A stretch of 64,000 nucleotides of DNA from NCBI RefSeq assembly GCF_030070105.1, contig NZ_JASJOO010000006.1, positions 62,001 to 126,000 of the forward strand, read 5' to 3'. The translations under genes and the position numbers were made by a program. The stretch's first letter is position 1. Each line of letters opens with the position of its first letter. Source of the stretch: Bermanella sp. WJH001 (GTDB lineage: Bacteria > Pseudomonadota > Gammaproteobacteria > Pseudomonadales > Oceanobacteraceae). Shown here piece by piece: positions 1 to 9,406 of the stretch. Below the pieces are notes generated by a model. It ran no database searches. It saw only the letters and a program-made list of their open reading frames with translations, and was not told the DNA's origin.

Positions 1-304
1 CATCCTGTTTTTTGTTTGATTAATGAACAGCCCTGAAAAGGCTGGGGCCATACATTGGGTATAGCACATATGTGTAAAAGCGCTAAAAAAGAGAAAAAAA
101 GTCTCAAAAAAGAGTAAGAATGGAAAAAATTGTCTAATAAACTGGTAGGTTTGTGCCAACTGTTTAGACGTGGCGGGTTCTGGTGACTTTTGCGGCTTAT
201 ATTAGTGCGCACTGTATTTTGATGGTGTTGTTAAATGGCGCCTACCAATTTCAAGGTCTTTGGTTTTAAATAGGCTCACAAAATTAAGGTCATACAAATT
301 AACC
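1..304. other. Upstream region of mpl, no gene recognised
   Basis: This stretch before mpl is A/T-rich and I see no convincing open reading frame that is complete in the window. In many gammaproteobacteria mpl lies divergent from fbp, and a CAT at the first three bases could be the start codon of a leftward gene, but its coding part is outside the window so this cannot be tested. The mpl promoter should lie here, but no clear -35/-10 pair stood out. Confidence 0.4.
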
Positions 305-1672
305 ATGCATATTCATATTTTAGGTATTTGCGGCACGTTCATGGGGTCGTTGGCTCAACTGGCTATTGCACAAGGGCATCGTGTTACCGGCTCTGACCAA
401 AATGTTTATCCACCCATGAGTACCCAGCTTGAGCAGGCAGGCATCGAAATCATGCAAGGCTTTGATGAAAGCCACTTACAGCCCAAGCCAGATTTAGTTG
501 TAATTGGTAATGCCATGAGCCGTGGCAATGTGGCGGTTGAGTATGTGTTAAATCAACAGATTCCATATACCTCTGGGCCTGCATATTTAGCGGAGCATAT
601 CTTAAAAGGTAAATGGGTGATGGCGGTGGCAGGCACTCACGGTAAAACCACCACCACAAGTATGCTGACTTGGGTATTGCAAGATTGCGGTTTTGAACCG
701 GGCTTTTTAATTGGCGGTGTGCCTAAAAACTTTGGTGTGTCCGCCCGTATGGGCTCAAGTGACTTTTTTGTGGTTGAAGCAGACGAATATGACAGCGCGT
801 TTTTTGATAAGCGTTCAAAGTTTGTGCATTACCACGGTCGCACGGTGATTTTAAATAATCTTGAATTTGATCATGCGGATATTTTTAATGACATTGAGGC
901 CATTAAAACTCAGTTTCATCACCTAGTGCGCACGATTCCAAGTGATGGCCAGATCATTTATCCAGCGGATGAAACGCATCTGCAAGCTACCCTGGAAAAA
1001 GGCTGCTGGACCCCTAAAGTACAAATTGGGGTGGATTGGCAATATCAGTTAATTGATGCATCTGGCTCACATTTTAAGGTGTTGCAAAAAGACAATGTGG
1101 TGGGTGAGGTCAACTGGAGCCAAACCGGTATTCATAACGTGAAGAACGCATTGGTATGTATTGCGGCAGCTTACCATGTGGGTATTTTACCAAAGGACGC
1201 CATTGCGGCGTTAAATCGCTTTGAGGGTGTGAAGCGCCGCATGGAGCTGGTTTGCAAGGTGAACGACATCGAGGTTTACGATGACTTTGCTCACCACCCA
1301 ACGGCCATTGAGAGCACCTTGGCAGGGGTTAAAAACAGCGAGCGTTATACCCATATCTGGGCTGTGATTGAACCAAGATCCAATACCATGCGTATGGGAA
1401 TACACAAACAGGCCCTACCAAGCTCAGTTAAAAATGCCGATACCAGTATTTGGTTTCAACCTAAAGGCCTTGATTGGGAAATGCAGCCAGTTATTGATGG
1501 ATGTAGTGAATTAGGCCAATCGGCACTATTAATGGATGACGTAGACGCTATAATCGCCCACCTTGTGGAAAATGCCCAAGCAGGTGATGCCATCGTATTA
1601 ATGAGTAATGGCGGTTTTGCCGGTATTCACCAACAGCTGGCAAACGCTTTAAAGGAAAAGTATGGCGCTTGA
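305..1672 (+). CDS. mpl: UDP-N-acetylmuramate:L-Ala-gamma-D-Glu-meso-DAP ligase
   Basis: Mpl recycles cell-wall peptides in the cytoplasm by ligating a released tripeptide to UDP-MurNAc with ATP. The 455-residue product has the Mur-ligase layout: an N-terminal UDP-binding domain ([14 protein letters not shown]), the central P-loop [11 protein letters not shown] near residue 110, and a C-terminal domain with [10 protein letters not shown]. Its length is normal for Mpl. The frame is open from 260, but I chose the ATG at 305 because family members begin MHIHILGI. The last 11 bases overlap ubiX, so the two are probably cotranscribed. Confidence 0.95.
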   Translation: MHIHILGICGTFMGSLAQLAIAQGHRVTGSDQNVYPPMSTQLEQAGIEIMQGFDESHLQPKPDLVVIGNAMSRGNVAVEYVLNQQIPYTSGPAYLAEHILKGKWVMAVAGTHGKTTTTSMLTWVLQDCGFEPGFLIGGVPKNFGVSARMGSSDFFVVEADEYDSAFFDKRSKFVHYHGRTVILNNLEFDHADIFNDIEAIKTQFHHLVRTIPSDGQIIYPADETHLQATLEKGCWTPKVQIGVDWQYQLIDASGSHFKVLQKDNVVGEVNWSQTGIHNVKNALVCIAAAYHVGILPKDAIAALNRFEGVKRRMELVCKVNDIEVYDDFAHHPTAIESTLAGVKNSERYTHIWAVIEPRSNTMRMGIHKQALPSSVKNADTSIWFQPKGLDWEMQPVIDGCSELGQSALLMDDVDAIIAHLVENAQAGDAIVLMSNGGFAGIHQQLANALKEKYGA

Positions 1673-2282
1673 ATATGAACAGCATGCACCGATAACCGTT
1701 GCCATTACCGGTGCATCTGGTGCCCCTTATGCTTTGCGGTTGCTGCAGTGTTTAGTGGCCGCTAAGCGCCCTGTGTATGTGATGGTCAGTAAAGCGGCGC
1801 AAGTTGTGTTTGCCACCGAAACACAAGTGAAACTGCCCGGTACACCAGAAAAGATGCAAGCTCATTTAACGCAGTACTGCCAAGCGCAAGAAGGTCAAAT
1901 CCAAGTATTTGGCCGTGAACAATGGTTTGCACCCGTTGCCAGTGGCTCGGGTCGAAAAGGAGCAATGATTGTTTGCCCTTGTTCAACCGGAACCTTAAGT
2001 GCTATTGCCACGGGCGCCAGTAATAATTTGATTGAACGAGCTGCGGATGTGGCCATCAAAGAAAAACGCACTTTAATTTTAGTGCCAAGAGAAACCCCAT
2101 TTAGCCCGATCCATCTAGAGAATATGCTTAAGCTTGCCAATATGGGGGTGACGATCATGCCAGCAAGCCCAGGGTTTTATCATAACCCTCAAAGCATCGA
2201 TGATTTGGTGGACTTTATGGTGGCAAGAATGCTGAATCATTTAGGGATTGATCAAAACTTAATGCCTATGTGGGGCGAATAA
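1662..2282 (+). CDS. ubiX: Flavin prenyltransferase UbiX
   Basis: UbiX makes the prenylated FMN cofactor used by the UbiD decarboxylase in ubiquinone synthesis. The 206-residue protein opens with the family signature [15 protein letters not shown] (flavoprotein Rossmann fold) and carries the conserved [14 protein letters not shown] segment and the [20 protein letters not shown] segment that binds the prenyl donor and flavin. Its start lies inside the end of mpl (11-bp overlap), which suggests translational coupling. No ubiD is visible in the window. Confidence 0.95.
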   Translation: MALEYEQHAPITVAITGASGAPYALRLLQCLVAAKRPVYVMVSKAAQVVFATETQVKLPGTPEKMQAHLTQYCQAQEGQIQVFGREQWFAPVASGSGRKGAMIVCPCSTGTLSAIATGASNNLIERAADVAIKEKRTLILVPRETPFSPIHLENMLKLANMGVTIMPASPGFYHNPQSIDDLVDFMVARMLNHLGIDQNLMPMWGE

Positions 2283-2368
2283 AATTTTAAATGTTCATAA
2301 ATCTTTAGTGGCGTCGCAATAAAAGCCAGTCATTATTGATTTGTTGTGTGAATGGATTAGGAGTCCAA

Positions 2369-2704
2369 ATGAAGTTAACCGAAAGAGATATTAAAATAGC
2401 TATTGTTGCAGCCATTATTGCGTTTGCTGTAGCCGTTATCATGTTAGATATGAAAGGCTATATAAAACATGTAAGTGAAGAAGACGAAAATGTGATTGCT
2501 GAGCTGAAAGTGCTGTCAGTTGATGTAAAAAGCACCACTAAAGTATCGCCAAAATCTTCAAACAAAGAAGCATTTTGCGTAGACGGTTATTTGCTGGTTC
2601 GTCCGCAAAAGAATAACTCAGGCAATGCGGTTGCCGGTATTTTAGTTGATGATAAAAACCGAGCCATTGCTTGCTCAAAAGAATTACCAGCACCCGGCTT
2701 ATAA
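2369..2704 (+). CDS. Small single-pass membrane protein, unknown function
   Basis: I do not recognise this 111-residue protein. After a short charged start (MKLTERDIK) there is one hydrophobic helix of about 20 residues (IAIVAAIIAFAVAVIML), then a soluble part of about 85 residues with two cysteines. It is probably an inner-membrane protein with a periplasmic tail. The ATG at 2369 is preferred over the upstream ATG at 2336 because AGGAG sits 6 bases before it. It follows ubiX by 86 bp and may belong to the same transcript. Confidence 0.65.
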   Translation: MKLTERDIKIAIVAAIIAFAVAVIMLDMKGYIKHVSEEDENVIAELKVLSVDVKSTTKVSPKSSNKEAFCVDGYLLVRPQKNNSGNAVAGILVDDKNRAIACSKELPAPGL

Positions 2705-2801
2705 GCTAGGTGTAAGCTGACCATGGATGGCCAGCTATATTGATTAATTTGCACAGACTTTTAGAATAGTGTGCGCTAAAGGATTTAATAAGATTCAGCT
2801 T

Positions 2802-3032
2802 ATGAATAACAATAATAAAGACGAGCAAATCCATAAATTAGAGCGTGAAATTTGGCTGTTTGAACAATGGCTGCAAAGCATTGACGGTCAAGAAGGGGAT
2901 ACTCAGTCTCGTATTCGTCATGCTTACAAAGAATGCATCACATCACGCAAAGTCGAGCTGGCCAAGCTTTTATCGGTCCAAGATGACTCAGTGGCTGAAA
3001 ACGCGCAAAAACCTTCACAGCAACTGGGTTAA
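2802..3032 (+). CDS. Small charged helical protein, unknown function
   Basis: This is a 76-residue soluble protein rich in Glu, Lys and Gln with heptad-like spacing (HKLEREIWLFEQWLQ), so it is probably helical or coiled-coil. It has no signal peptide. The frame is open from a GTG at 2769; the ATG at 2802 gives a more natural N-terminus (MNNNNKDEQ) but has only a weak ribosome site. I do not recognise the family. A second frame across the same DNA (from 2845) is read as a shadow. Confidence 0.55.
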   Translation: MNNNNKDEQIHKLEREIWLFEQWLQSIDGQEGDTQSRIRHAYKECITSRKVELAKLLSVQDDSVAENAQKPSQQLG

Positions 3033-3134
3033 CTTTTTATTATAAGCGGATAACAAGCTTAATTGAGCCGATGATGACTTTCGTTGGCTGTGTGGTAGAC
3101 TTGCGAAAAATAATAATTAAAAAAGCGGTTTCTC

Positions 3135-3794
3135 ATGGGTAAATTCGCCTTATTTCTAATGTGTTTTGGCGCATTAGGGTTAGTTAGTTCATATTCTCAA
3201 GCAAAAGACATCGATAGCGACGGCGACGGCATAGCTGATCGTTTTGAGCGCCTATTAAAAACCGATCCCAAAGATGCAAACAGCAAACCAGCTGATTTAG
3301 ATGGTGACGGTATTCCAGATGGTTACGATTTGGATATTGACGGTGATGGCGTCAATAACTGGCAAGATCCTTTCCCTCGCAATGCACAAGAAAGCGCCGA
3401 TGTAGATGGCGATGGTGTGGGGGATAAAAAAGACAACGACAGTGATGGTGATGGCTTTAGCAATGAACAAGAATTGCAAGCAGGCACCAACCCTAACAAT
3501 AAGAATAGTTTTCCTGATCAGTCCGGCCCAGTACTTGAGGTGATGGAAATGCCAGAGTCTGTTAATGAGCGTATTGTTGCCATAAGAGGCATGGCGTTTG
3601 ATATGGGCATGGGCATCAAGAAAGTTCAGGTGGTGAATGCCGATGGGGATATTTTCCCTGGTCAGTTTGATTACACCACGCACTTTAGTGTCTTGGTGCG
3701 CCTAAGCCGGGGTGAAAACCAGTTGCAAGTAGCCGCTTACGACAATGCAAACAATGTCAGTCGCCAGTTTGTGACCTTAAGTTATAATCCATAG
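3135..3794 (+). CDS. Secreted thrombospondin type 3 (calcium-binding) repeat protein
   Basis: A 219-residue exported protein. Residues 1-23 form a signal peptide ending SYSQA. Residues about 25-125 hold at least five Asp-rich calcium-binding repeats of the DxDGDGxxD type (DSDGDGIADRFE, DLDGDGIPDGYD, DIDGDGVNNWQD, DVDGDGVGDKKD, DSDGDGFSNEQE), as in thrombospondin type 3 and surface-protein stalks. The last 85 residues look like a beta-sandwich of the kind found in adhesins (VLEVMEMPESVNERIVAIRG). It probably acts in the periplasm or at the cell surface, with a fold stabilised by calcium. A strong terminator follows. Confidence 0.8.
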   Translation: MGKFALFLMCFGALGLVSSYSQAKDIDSDGDGIADRFERLLKTDPKDANSKPADLDGDGIPDGYDLDIDGDGVNNWQDPFPRNAQESADVDGDGVGDKKDNDSDGDGFSNEQELQAGTNPNNKNSFPDQSGPVLEVMEMPESVNERIVAIRGMAFDMGMGIKKVQVVNADGDIFPGQFDYTTHFSVLVRLSRGENQLQVAAYDNANNVSRQFVTLSYNP

Positions 3795-3890
3795 AGTCTA
3801 GATTTAACTTTAATAAACCAACTTAATCTAAGGTCAAAGGGCTGGTAAGCTAAAGTAAAGATTAAGCCTAAATATGCACCCTAGGTGAGA

Positions 3891-3919
3891 AAGGCCGCGA
3901 AGGAATCGCGGCCTTTTTT
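3891..3919 (+). terminator. Rho-independent terminator
   Basis: A perfect G/C-rich stem AAGGCCGCGA / TCGCGGCCTT with a short AGGAA loop is followed by a run of T. It lies between the secreted repeat protein and the convergent dedA gene and ends the plus-strand transcript. Confidence 0.85.
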
Positions 3920-3946
3920 TTGCTTGATGTGGGCTTAATGGCCGTT

Positions 3947-4543
3947 TTATTTTTTAGTTTTTAGTAAGATGCTCACAAGTACCGCGATAGCAGAAATCAC
4001 CCCAAGGGCTAATATTCCCTGCCAACTCAGTAACCATTCAATGTTTAGTTGTTCACCTAAATAATAACTAGGCAGCAGATAAACAAGCCCCCAGGCAATA
4101 GCGGACAAACCATTTAGCAGCATGAAATAATTTTGTGGCATAGCCATCATGCCTGCAACCATGGGAATAAATGGGCGAATAGGTCCGATAAAGCGCCCAA
4201 AGAAAATACTTTTACCACCATGTTGTGCAAAAAAGTCATGGCCGTTATTGATCCAGCTAGGGTGTTGTTTAAATGGCCAAATATTGGGCAGGTTAGGTTG
4301 AAAAAAACGACCCAGATAAAAACTGGCGACATCGCCCATGAATGCACCAGTGATGGCACAAACCAATAATAAAAATACATCGAGCTGTAAATTCCCCGCC
4401 ATGATGCTAGCGGCAGTGATTAACCCTACACCAGGTACAATAATACCGACGACAGCAAGAGACTCGCATAACGCAACAATAAATACGGTAATAAAAATGT
4501 ATTCAGGGTTTTGAGACAGAAAAACAACAACAGAATCGATCAT
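3947..4543 (-). CDS. DedA family inner-membrane protein
   Basis: A 198-residue polytopic membrane protein of the DedA (SNARE-associated/VTT) family, whose members help undecaprenyl-phosphate and phospholipid recycling across the inner membrane. It shows the family marks: an early acidic residue in a hydrophobic helix (ALCESLAVVGIIVPGVG), the GDVASFYLGR segment and the GRFIGPIRPFIPMVAGM motif near residue 120. About five membrane segments are visible. It starts one base after the end of the GGDEF-like gene upstream on the same strand, so the three minus-strand genes here are probably one operon. Confidence 0.88.
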   Translation of the reverse strand: MIDSVVVFLSQNPEYIFITVFIVALCESLAVVGIIVPGVGLITAASIMAGNLQLDVFLLLVCAITGAFMGDVASFYLGRFFQPNLPNIWPFKQHPSWINNGHDFFAQHGGKSIFFGRFIGPIRPFIPMVAGMMAMPQNYFMLLNGLSAIAWGLVYLLPSYYLGEQLNIEWLLSWQGILALGVISAIAVLVSILLKTKK

Positions 4544-4544
4544 A

Positions 4545-5522
4545 CTAATTATTAAAAGACATTAACCTTAATGCAGTTTGCTGTTGCTTGTGAACAAAGC
4601 CGCTTGCACGATGTAAAAAACTTTCGGCGTTTTCTTTATGGTTTAAGCTCGCTAGACCAATATTCAACTGCAGGTCTCCAATGTCACCCCAGTGTTCATT
4701 ATCCATATCTTTTAAGAGGCGTTCTTTCAAAATCACGCCGCCTTCCATCGAACAGTTAGGCAGTAATATGTAAAAAGTCCCTTTAGCGTTATGAAAAATA
4801 TCATCACCAGCGCGCAATAGGGCAATCAGTTTGTGCCTAAATAGTTTAACTAATCGATTACTAGCGTCTTTACCGTGAATCTCTTGGATTTGCTGATAAT
4901 CATCGATAGTGATGGCCAGCATAGACAGTGTACGGCTGGTGGTTTCACTGCGAGCGATTTCTTGATGCAGTTTTTCTAAGAGGTAGCGACTATTGTATGC
5001 GCCGGATTGATAATCTGTCACGGCTAATTTAAGTAAATTAGTTTGCTTTAGCGTATTTACATAGGCATAACATAATGAACACGTACCAACTAACATATAA
5101 ATAAACATGAATTTTAATGTTTGTTGTGCGCTGAGTATAAAAATAAGTTGAGAAATTGAACTAAACATCACAGCAAAATTTAGTAAAAAAGCCCACTTGA
5201 TCGGTAATGCGAAATAACTAATAACTGGAAATACATAGATCCAATGTAATGTGAGTTCTGAATTAAAATTTAACTGATATTGCATGAGCAATGCGATAGA
5301 GATAAGTGTTAATAAATTAATATACTGACTAAGTGCACGGTTGCGATTTAAGAATAAAAATACAGACGTAAAAATAAAGATGGCAATACTCATTAATTGA
5401 ATGAGCAATACATCAAAGTGGCCAAAAAAGTAATGAGACACACACAGCAACCCCATGGCGGCTGCTATTAGGGCATAAAGTAAACTTAAGGCAGGTTCTT
5501 TCTCCATGCTAATGTCAAACAT
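4545..5522 (-). CDS. Membrane protein with degenerate GGDEF domain
   Basis: This 325-residue protein has about six membrane helices in residues 10-170 and a C-terminal GGDEF-like domain (about 175-315). The domain keeps the fold marks (TDYQSGAYNSRYL, LAITIDDYQQIQEIHG, FYILLPNCSMEGG), but where an active diguanylate cyclase has GGDEF it reads AKGTF, so metal and substrate residues are missing. It is probably not a c-di-GMP synthase and may be a sensor, a binder or a remnant. The ATG at 5522 is supported by AGGAG 7 bases upstream. It overlaps the next gene of similar design by 8 bp. Confidence 0.82.
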   Translation of the reverse strand: MFDISMEKEPALSLLYALIAAAMGLLCVSHYFFGHFDVLLIQLMSIAIFIFTSVFLFLNRNRALSQYINLLTLISIALLMQYQLNFNSELTLHWIYVFPVISYFALPIKWAFLLNFAVMFSSISQLIFILSAQQTLKFMFIYMLVGTCSLCYAYVNTLKQTNLLKLAVTDYQSGAYNSRYLLEKLHQEIARSETTSRTLSMLAITIDDYQQIQEIHGKDASNRLVKLFRHKLIALLRAGDDIFHNAKGTFYILLPNCSMEGGVILKERLLKDMDNEHWGDIGDLQLNIGLASLNHKENAESFLHRASGFVHKQQQTALRLMSFNN

Positions 5523-6417
5523 GTTTTAACTCCTGCTGTGCCAGTTGAATAAGGCTCTCTTCATTATCCCCAACATTCAAGCTGGCAAACCCAACTTGCA
5601 TTTGGTTTTGTATATCACTTGGCATTTCATTAGACATTTTTTTTACGGTAATCAAAGCATCACCCGAGTTGGTGTGGGGCATGATAATGGCGAAATCGTT
5701 ATTTTGCAGCCGGTAATATTGATCAAATGGTCGTAAAAAGCGTGAAATCCCATGGGCGCATTGTTTCGCAAGGGCCGTACTGTTTTCATACTTTTGGTGA
5801 TGCGTTTGATGTTTGATATAAACCAATAATAAGCCAGTGCCTTCGCGTTCTGCTCGATTAATTTCGGTGGTAAGGGCAGGGCGAAAAAATTTCTCAAGCT
5901 GGGCGCCAGTTTCTTCATCACTACTAATGAGCGGCTCAAGCAATTGATTGGTGCGCGATTTTACCATGGCAAGAAATAGCGCAATGGTACTGATGGCTGC
6001 GTAGGAGAATATAATTTGAGCCTGAATCAGTGCAGGGCTGTATTGAATAAAAATATACAGCGCTAAAGGTGTATAGGCCAATACGCACCAAATCGCGCTG
6101 CGCAGTGAAAATAAGAAAAAAGCGGCAATGGGGAAAAAATATGACCAATAGCTATGCTCAGCTTTAATGTCAGCGGCAAACAATGAAAACGCCGCTAGCA
6201 GTATCAAAAACAGAACATCCACATGGTGTCCCGCTTGTTCTTGCTTGCCTAACCAAATATATAGGCCATTGATAATCAACACGGCGCCCAATAGCAGTGT
6301 GAACAACGCGATGATGTTAGCCCCAGCTAAATAATCTAGATAGGCAATGAGACTGAGTATTACAGTACCCACAAAGCAAAACAGGATTCGAATATGGTTA
6401 ACCGTTAATGCCTGCAT
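5515..6417 (-). CDS. Membrane protein with degenerate GGDEF domain (paralogue)
   Basis: A 300-residue protein built like its downstream neighbour: about six membrane helices, then a GGDEF-like domain (about 180-295). The signature position reads QNNDF instead of GGDEF (YRLQNNDFAIIMPHT), so catalysis is unlikely. The pair looks like a tandem duplication that has drifted. The ATG at 6417 is chosen because AAGGA lies 8 bases upstream; the in-frame TTG at 6423 is too close to it. The gene overlaps the downstream start by 8 bp, so translation is probably coupled. Confidence 0.82.
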   Translation of the reverse strand: MQALTVNHIRILFCFVGTVILSLIAYLDYLAGANIIALFTLLLGAVLIINGLYIWLGKQEQAGHHVDVLFLILLAAFSLFAADIKAEHSYWSYFFPIAAFFLFSLRSAIWCVLAYTPLALYIFIQYSPALIQAQIIFSYAAISTIALFLAMVKSRTNQLLEPLISSDEETGAQLEKFFRPALTTEINRAEREGTGLLLVYIKHQTHHQKYENSTALAKQCAHGISRFLRPFDQYYRLQNNDFAIIMPHTNSGDALITVKKMSNEMPSDIQNQMQVGFASLNVGDNEESLIQLAQQELKHV

Positions 6418-6611
6418 GAACAAAGTCCTTATTGTGCCTAAAAAGCAGTCCCTAGCCGACAGAATGCGGGCATATCTTACCCATACTCATGGCTTTAATA
6501 CTAGCACGTGTGAATCATTGTTTGGGTAAGCCCGCGGTTAAGGTATAATCGGCGCACTTTTCTTACGATTTGTCTCCTAGGCCTGTGCCATATATTAAGG
6601 GGAGGCAGCGA

Positions 6612-7880
6612 TTGGGTAACAAGATGGATGTAAAAGATTACATGCTGCAAGTGGGCCAACAAGCCAGAGCAGCCAGCGCCGCTATTGCAAAAGCAGACAG
6701 CGGTGAAAAAAACCAAGCGCTTCAAGCCATTGCGAATGCCATTGAAGCGGCCCGTGATGAGCTGATTGCAGCCAACCAAAAAGACATGGCCCGTGGCCAA
6801 TCAAATGGCTTAGATGCGGCCCTACTTGACCGTTTAGAGTTAACCCCCGCTCGTATTGACGGCATGCTTGAAGGCCTAAACCAAGTGATTGCACTGCCTG
6901 ACCCTGTGGGTGGCATTACCGATTTAGATTATCGTCCTTCAGGTATTCAAGTGGGTAAAATGCGTGTGCCACTAGGGGTGATTGGCATTATTTATGAGTC
7001 TCGCCCTAATGTGACCATTGAAGCGGCCAGTCTATGCTTGAAATCAGGTAACGCAGCCATTTTACGTGGGGGCTCAGAAGCCATTGAGTCTAATCAGGCA
7101 TTAGCCAAATGTATTCGCCAAGGTTTGGCGCAAGCGGGCCTGCCTGAGCATGTTGTGCAAGTGATTGAAACCACAGATCGCGCTGCGGTGGGTGAGTTGA
7201 TCACCATGCAAGAATATGTGGATGTGGTGGTGCCTCGTGGCGGCAAAAGCTTGATTGAGCGCATCAGCAAAGACGCAAAAGTGACGGTGATCAAACACCT
7301 TGATGGTATTTGCCACGTGTACATCGATAGCGATGCAGATCTAACCAAGGCGGTGAATGTATCCATCAATGCTAAAACCCATCGTTATGGCACCTGCAAT
7401 ACCATGGAAACCTTGCTGGTTAATGAAGCAGTTGCTGAAAAAGTACTGCCACAATTGGCCACGGCTTACGCTGAATTGGATGTGGAGTTGCGCGGTTGTG
7501 AAAAAAGTCGAGACATCGTAACCAGCATGCAAATAGCCACTGAAGAAGATTGGTCCACTGAATATTTAGCACCTATCTTGGCCGTTAAAGTGGTGCAGGA
7601 TATGGCTGAGGCTATTGTGCATATAAACCAGTATGGCTCTCATCATACCGATAGCATCATTACCGAAAATTACACCAAGGCACGTCAGTTTCTGCGCCAA
7701 GTGGACTCAAGCTCTGTCATGGTAAATGCCTCCACCCGATTTGCAGATGGCTTTGAATATGGTTTAGGGGCAGAGATCGGTATCAGTACGGATAAAATTC
7801 ATGCCCGTGGCCCAGTAGGTTTAGATGGTTTAACCTCGCAAAAATGGGTGGTATTAGGTGATGGTCATATCCGTCACTAA
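6612..7880 (+). CDS. proA: Gamma-glutamyl phosphate reductase
   Basis: ProA is the second step of proline synthesis, reducing gamma-glutamyl phosphate to glutamate semialdehyde with NADPH. The protein (422 residues from this start) has the aldehyde-dehydrogenase-like fold with the catalytic Cys in [14 protein letters not shown] (about residue 260), and the [16 protein letters not shown] and ALCLKSGNA-type cofactor segments. I placed the start at TTG 6612 because GGGGAGG lies 6 bases upstream; the in-frame ATG at 6624 is the alternative and lacks a good site. It heads a run of cell-envelope genes, and its usual partner proB is 17 kb away. Confidence 0.94.
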   Translation: MGNKMDVKDYMLQVGQQARAASAAIAKADSGEKNQALQAIANAIEAARDELIAANQKDMARGQSNGLDAALLDRLELTPARIDGMLEGLNQVIALPDPVGGITDLDYRPSGIQVGKMRVPLGVIGIIYESRPNVTIEAASLCLKSGNAAILRGGSEAIESNQALAKCIRQGLAQAGLPEHVVQVIETTDRAAVGELITMQEYVDVVVPRGGKSLIERISKDAKVTVIKHLDGICHVYIDSDADLTKAVNVSINAKTHRYGTCNTMETLLVNEAVAEKVLPQLATAYAELDVELRGCEKSRDIVTSMQIATEEDWSTEYLAPILAVKVVQDMAEAIVHINQYGSHHTDSIITENYTKARQFLRQVDSSSVMVNASTRFADGFEYGLGAEIGISTDKIHARGPVGLDGLTSQKWVVLGDGHIRH

Positions 7881-8520
7881 GCACAAAACTGAATATGTCG
7901 TAATGGGGGGCACGTTTGACCCTGTTCATAATGGGCATATTCAAAGTGCTCAAGCGCTGGCAAAATTCATGGGATACGCCCATGTTTATATGATGCCTTG
8001 CGGTGATGCCTATCATAAACAAGGGGTATCACCGGCACAGCATCGATTGGCTATGCTGCATGAGGCACTGGATAATCAGCGTGTATTGCAAATAGACCCA
8101 AGAGAAACCCAGCGTAAAGGGGCGACTTATACGGTTGAAACACTGCAGCAGCTGCGAGACGAGCTGGGTGTGGGTGCGCATATTTGTTGGATACTAGGAA
8201 CCGACGCCGCCAAAGGCTTAACTCTTTGGCAAGATTGGCAGCAGGTTTTTGAGTTGGCCAATGTGATTGTGATCAATCGAGCTGGGGAGGCATTACCTGA
8301 TCAAGTTTCACAGTCGTGGCCAGCCAAACAAGAGTACGATGTAGAAAAATTTAAACAGCGGGCAAGTGGCTGTTTTATGCAATTGGCACTTGAACCGGTT
8401 GCAGTGTCTTCGACGGAGATTCGACAAGCATTGCACAAACAAGAATCTGTGGGTCACCATGTGCCACAGGCTGTTATGAACTATATTGAGCTACATGGGC
8501 TCTTCAAAGGTAAAAACTGA
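7861..8520 (+). CDS. nadD: Nicotinate-nucleotide adenylyltransferase
   Basis: NadD adenylates nicotinate mononucleotide in NAD synthesis. The 219-residue protein carries the nucleotidyltransferase signature [11 protein letters not shown] near residue 17 and the C-terminal SSTEIR motif (ISSTxIR type), both needed for ATP binding. It overlaps proA by 20 bp; a GTG at 7858 and the ATG at 7861 are both in frame, and ATG is preferred. The order nadD-rsfS-rlmH is standard in gammaproteobacteria. Confidence 0.95.
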   Translation: MVISVTKHKTEYVVMGGTFDPVHNGHIQSAQALAKFMGYAHVYMMPCGDAYHKQGVSPAQHRLAMLHEALDNQRVLQIDPRETQRKGATYTVETLQQLRDELGVGAHICWILGTDAAKGLTLWQDWQQVFELANVIVINRAGEALPDQVSQSWPAKQEYDVEKFKQRASGCFMQLALEPVAVSSTEIRQALHKQESVGHHVPQAVMNYIELHGLFKGKN

Positions 8521-8525
8521 AATCA

Positions 8526-8861
8526 ATGGACTCAGCAAAGTTAAGTGAAGTTGTAATCGATGCGCTTGAAAGTTTAAAAGCACAAGACATTGTTACTATC
8601 GATGTAAAAGATCGCACATCCGTAACCGACATGATGGTGATTGCCACGGGTACGTCTAGTCGTCACGTACAAGCAGTGGCCGACAATGTCTCAGAAAAAG
8701 CAAAAGCTGCAGGCCTAATGCCGCTTGGCTCTGAAGGTCGTGGTAATAGTGATTGGGTGCTGATTGACCTAGGCGATGTCATCGTTCATGTCATGACAAG
8801 CCAAGCCCGTGAACACTACGATCTTGAGCGTTTATGGAGCGAGCCGCGCGTGGCGCAATAA
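8526..8861 (+). CDS. rsfS: Ribosomal silencing factor RsfS
   Basis: RsfS binds ribosomal protein L14 on the large subunit and blocks subunit joining in poor nutrient conditions. The 111-residue length is typical, and the family core is visible: [35 protein letters not shown] and the C-terminal [22 protein letters not shown] stretches, each quoted here as landmarks of a longer match. It lies 5 bp after nadD and 4 bp before rlmH, clearly in one operon. Confidence 0.95.
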   Translation: MDSAKLSEVVIDALESLKAQDIVTIDVKDRTSVTDMMVIATGTSSRHVQAVADNVSEKAKAAGLMPLGSEGRGNSDWVLIDLGDVIVHVMTSQAREHYDLERLWSEPRVAQ

Positions 8862-8865
8862 TGTC

Positions 8866-9333
8866 ATGAAGATACGAATTCTTGCCGTTGGGGGCAAAAT
8901 GCCCTCATGGGTAGAACAAGGTTTTAATGAATATGCCAAGCGTCTACCTAATGATTGCCGCTTAGAGTTAGTCGAATTGCCACTGGGTCCCAGAGGTAAA
9001 AACCAATCACCAGCCAAGGCCATCGAAAAAGAAGGCCAAGCCATGCTCGCGGCCATGAAGCCGCAAAATACCTGTGTGGCACTGGAAGTATTAGGTAAAC
9101 CTTGGAGCACAGAAGTGCTGTCAGAACAATTAACTGATTGGCGCATGATTGGCCAAGATGTGGATTTGTTGATTGGCGGTCCAGATGGTTTGAGCCCTGA
9201 GTGCTCTAGCAAAGCAAAATATAAATGGTCATTGTCACCGCTGACGTTGCCCCATCCGTTGGTGCGCATAGTATTGGCCGAGCAGTTATATCGTGCTTGG
9301 ACAATTTTGAACAATCACCCATATCACAAGTAA
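8866..9333 (+). CDS. rlmH: 23S rRNA (pseudouridine1915-N3)-methyltransferase
   Basis: RlmH is a SPOUT-class methyltransferase that methylates pseudouridine 1915 in helix 69 of 23S rRNA on assembled ribosomes. The 156-residue protein begins [16 protein letters not shown] and has the knotted SAM-binding part [12 protein letters not shown] and the C-terminal [17 protein letters not shown] with the conserved HPYHK tail. The open frame extends up to 8809, but ATG 8866 matches the family start exactly and leaves 4 bp after rsfS. Confidence 0.95.
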   Translation: MKIRILAVGGKMPSWVEQGFNEYAKRLPNDCRLELVELPLGPRGKNQSPAKAIEKEGQAMLAAMKPQNTCVALEVLGKPWSTEVLSEQLTDWRMIGQDVDLLIGGPDGLSPECSSKAKYKWSLSPLTLPHPLVRIVLAEQLYRAWTILNNHPYHK

Positions 9334-9406
9334 GCACTTGTTTTTTAATAATAAAAAAGCCTAAATGGTACGCAATCTATTTATCTGCTCCATAAGTGAT
9401 GACTAA

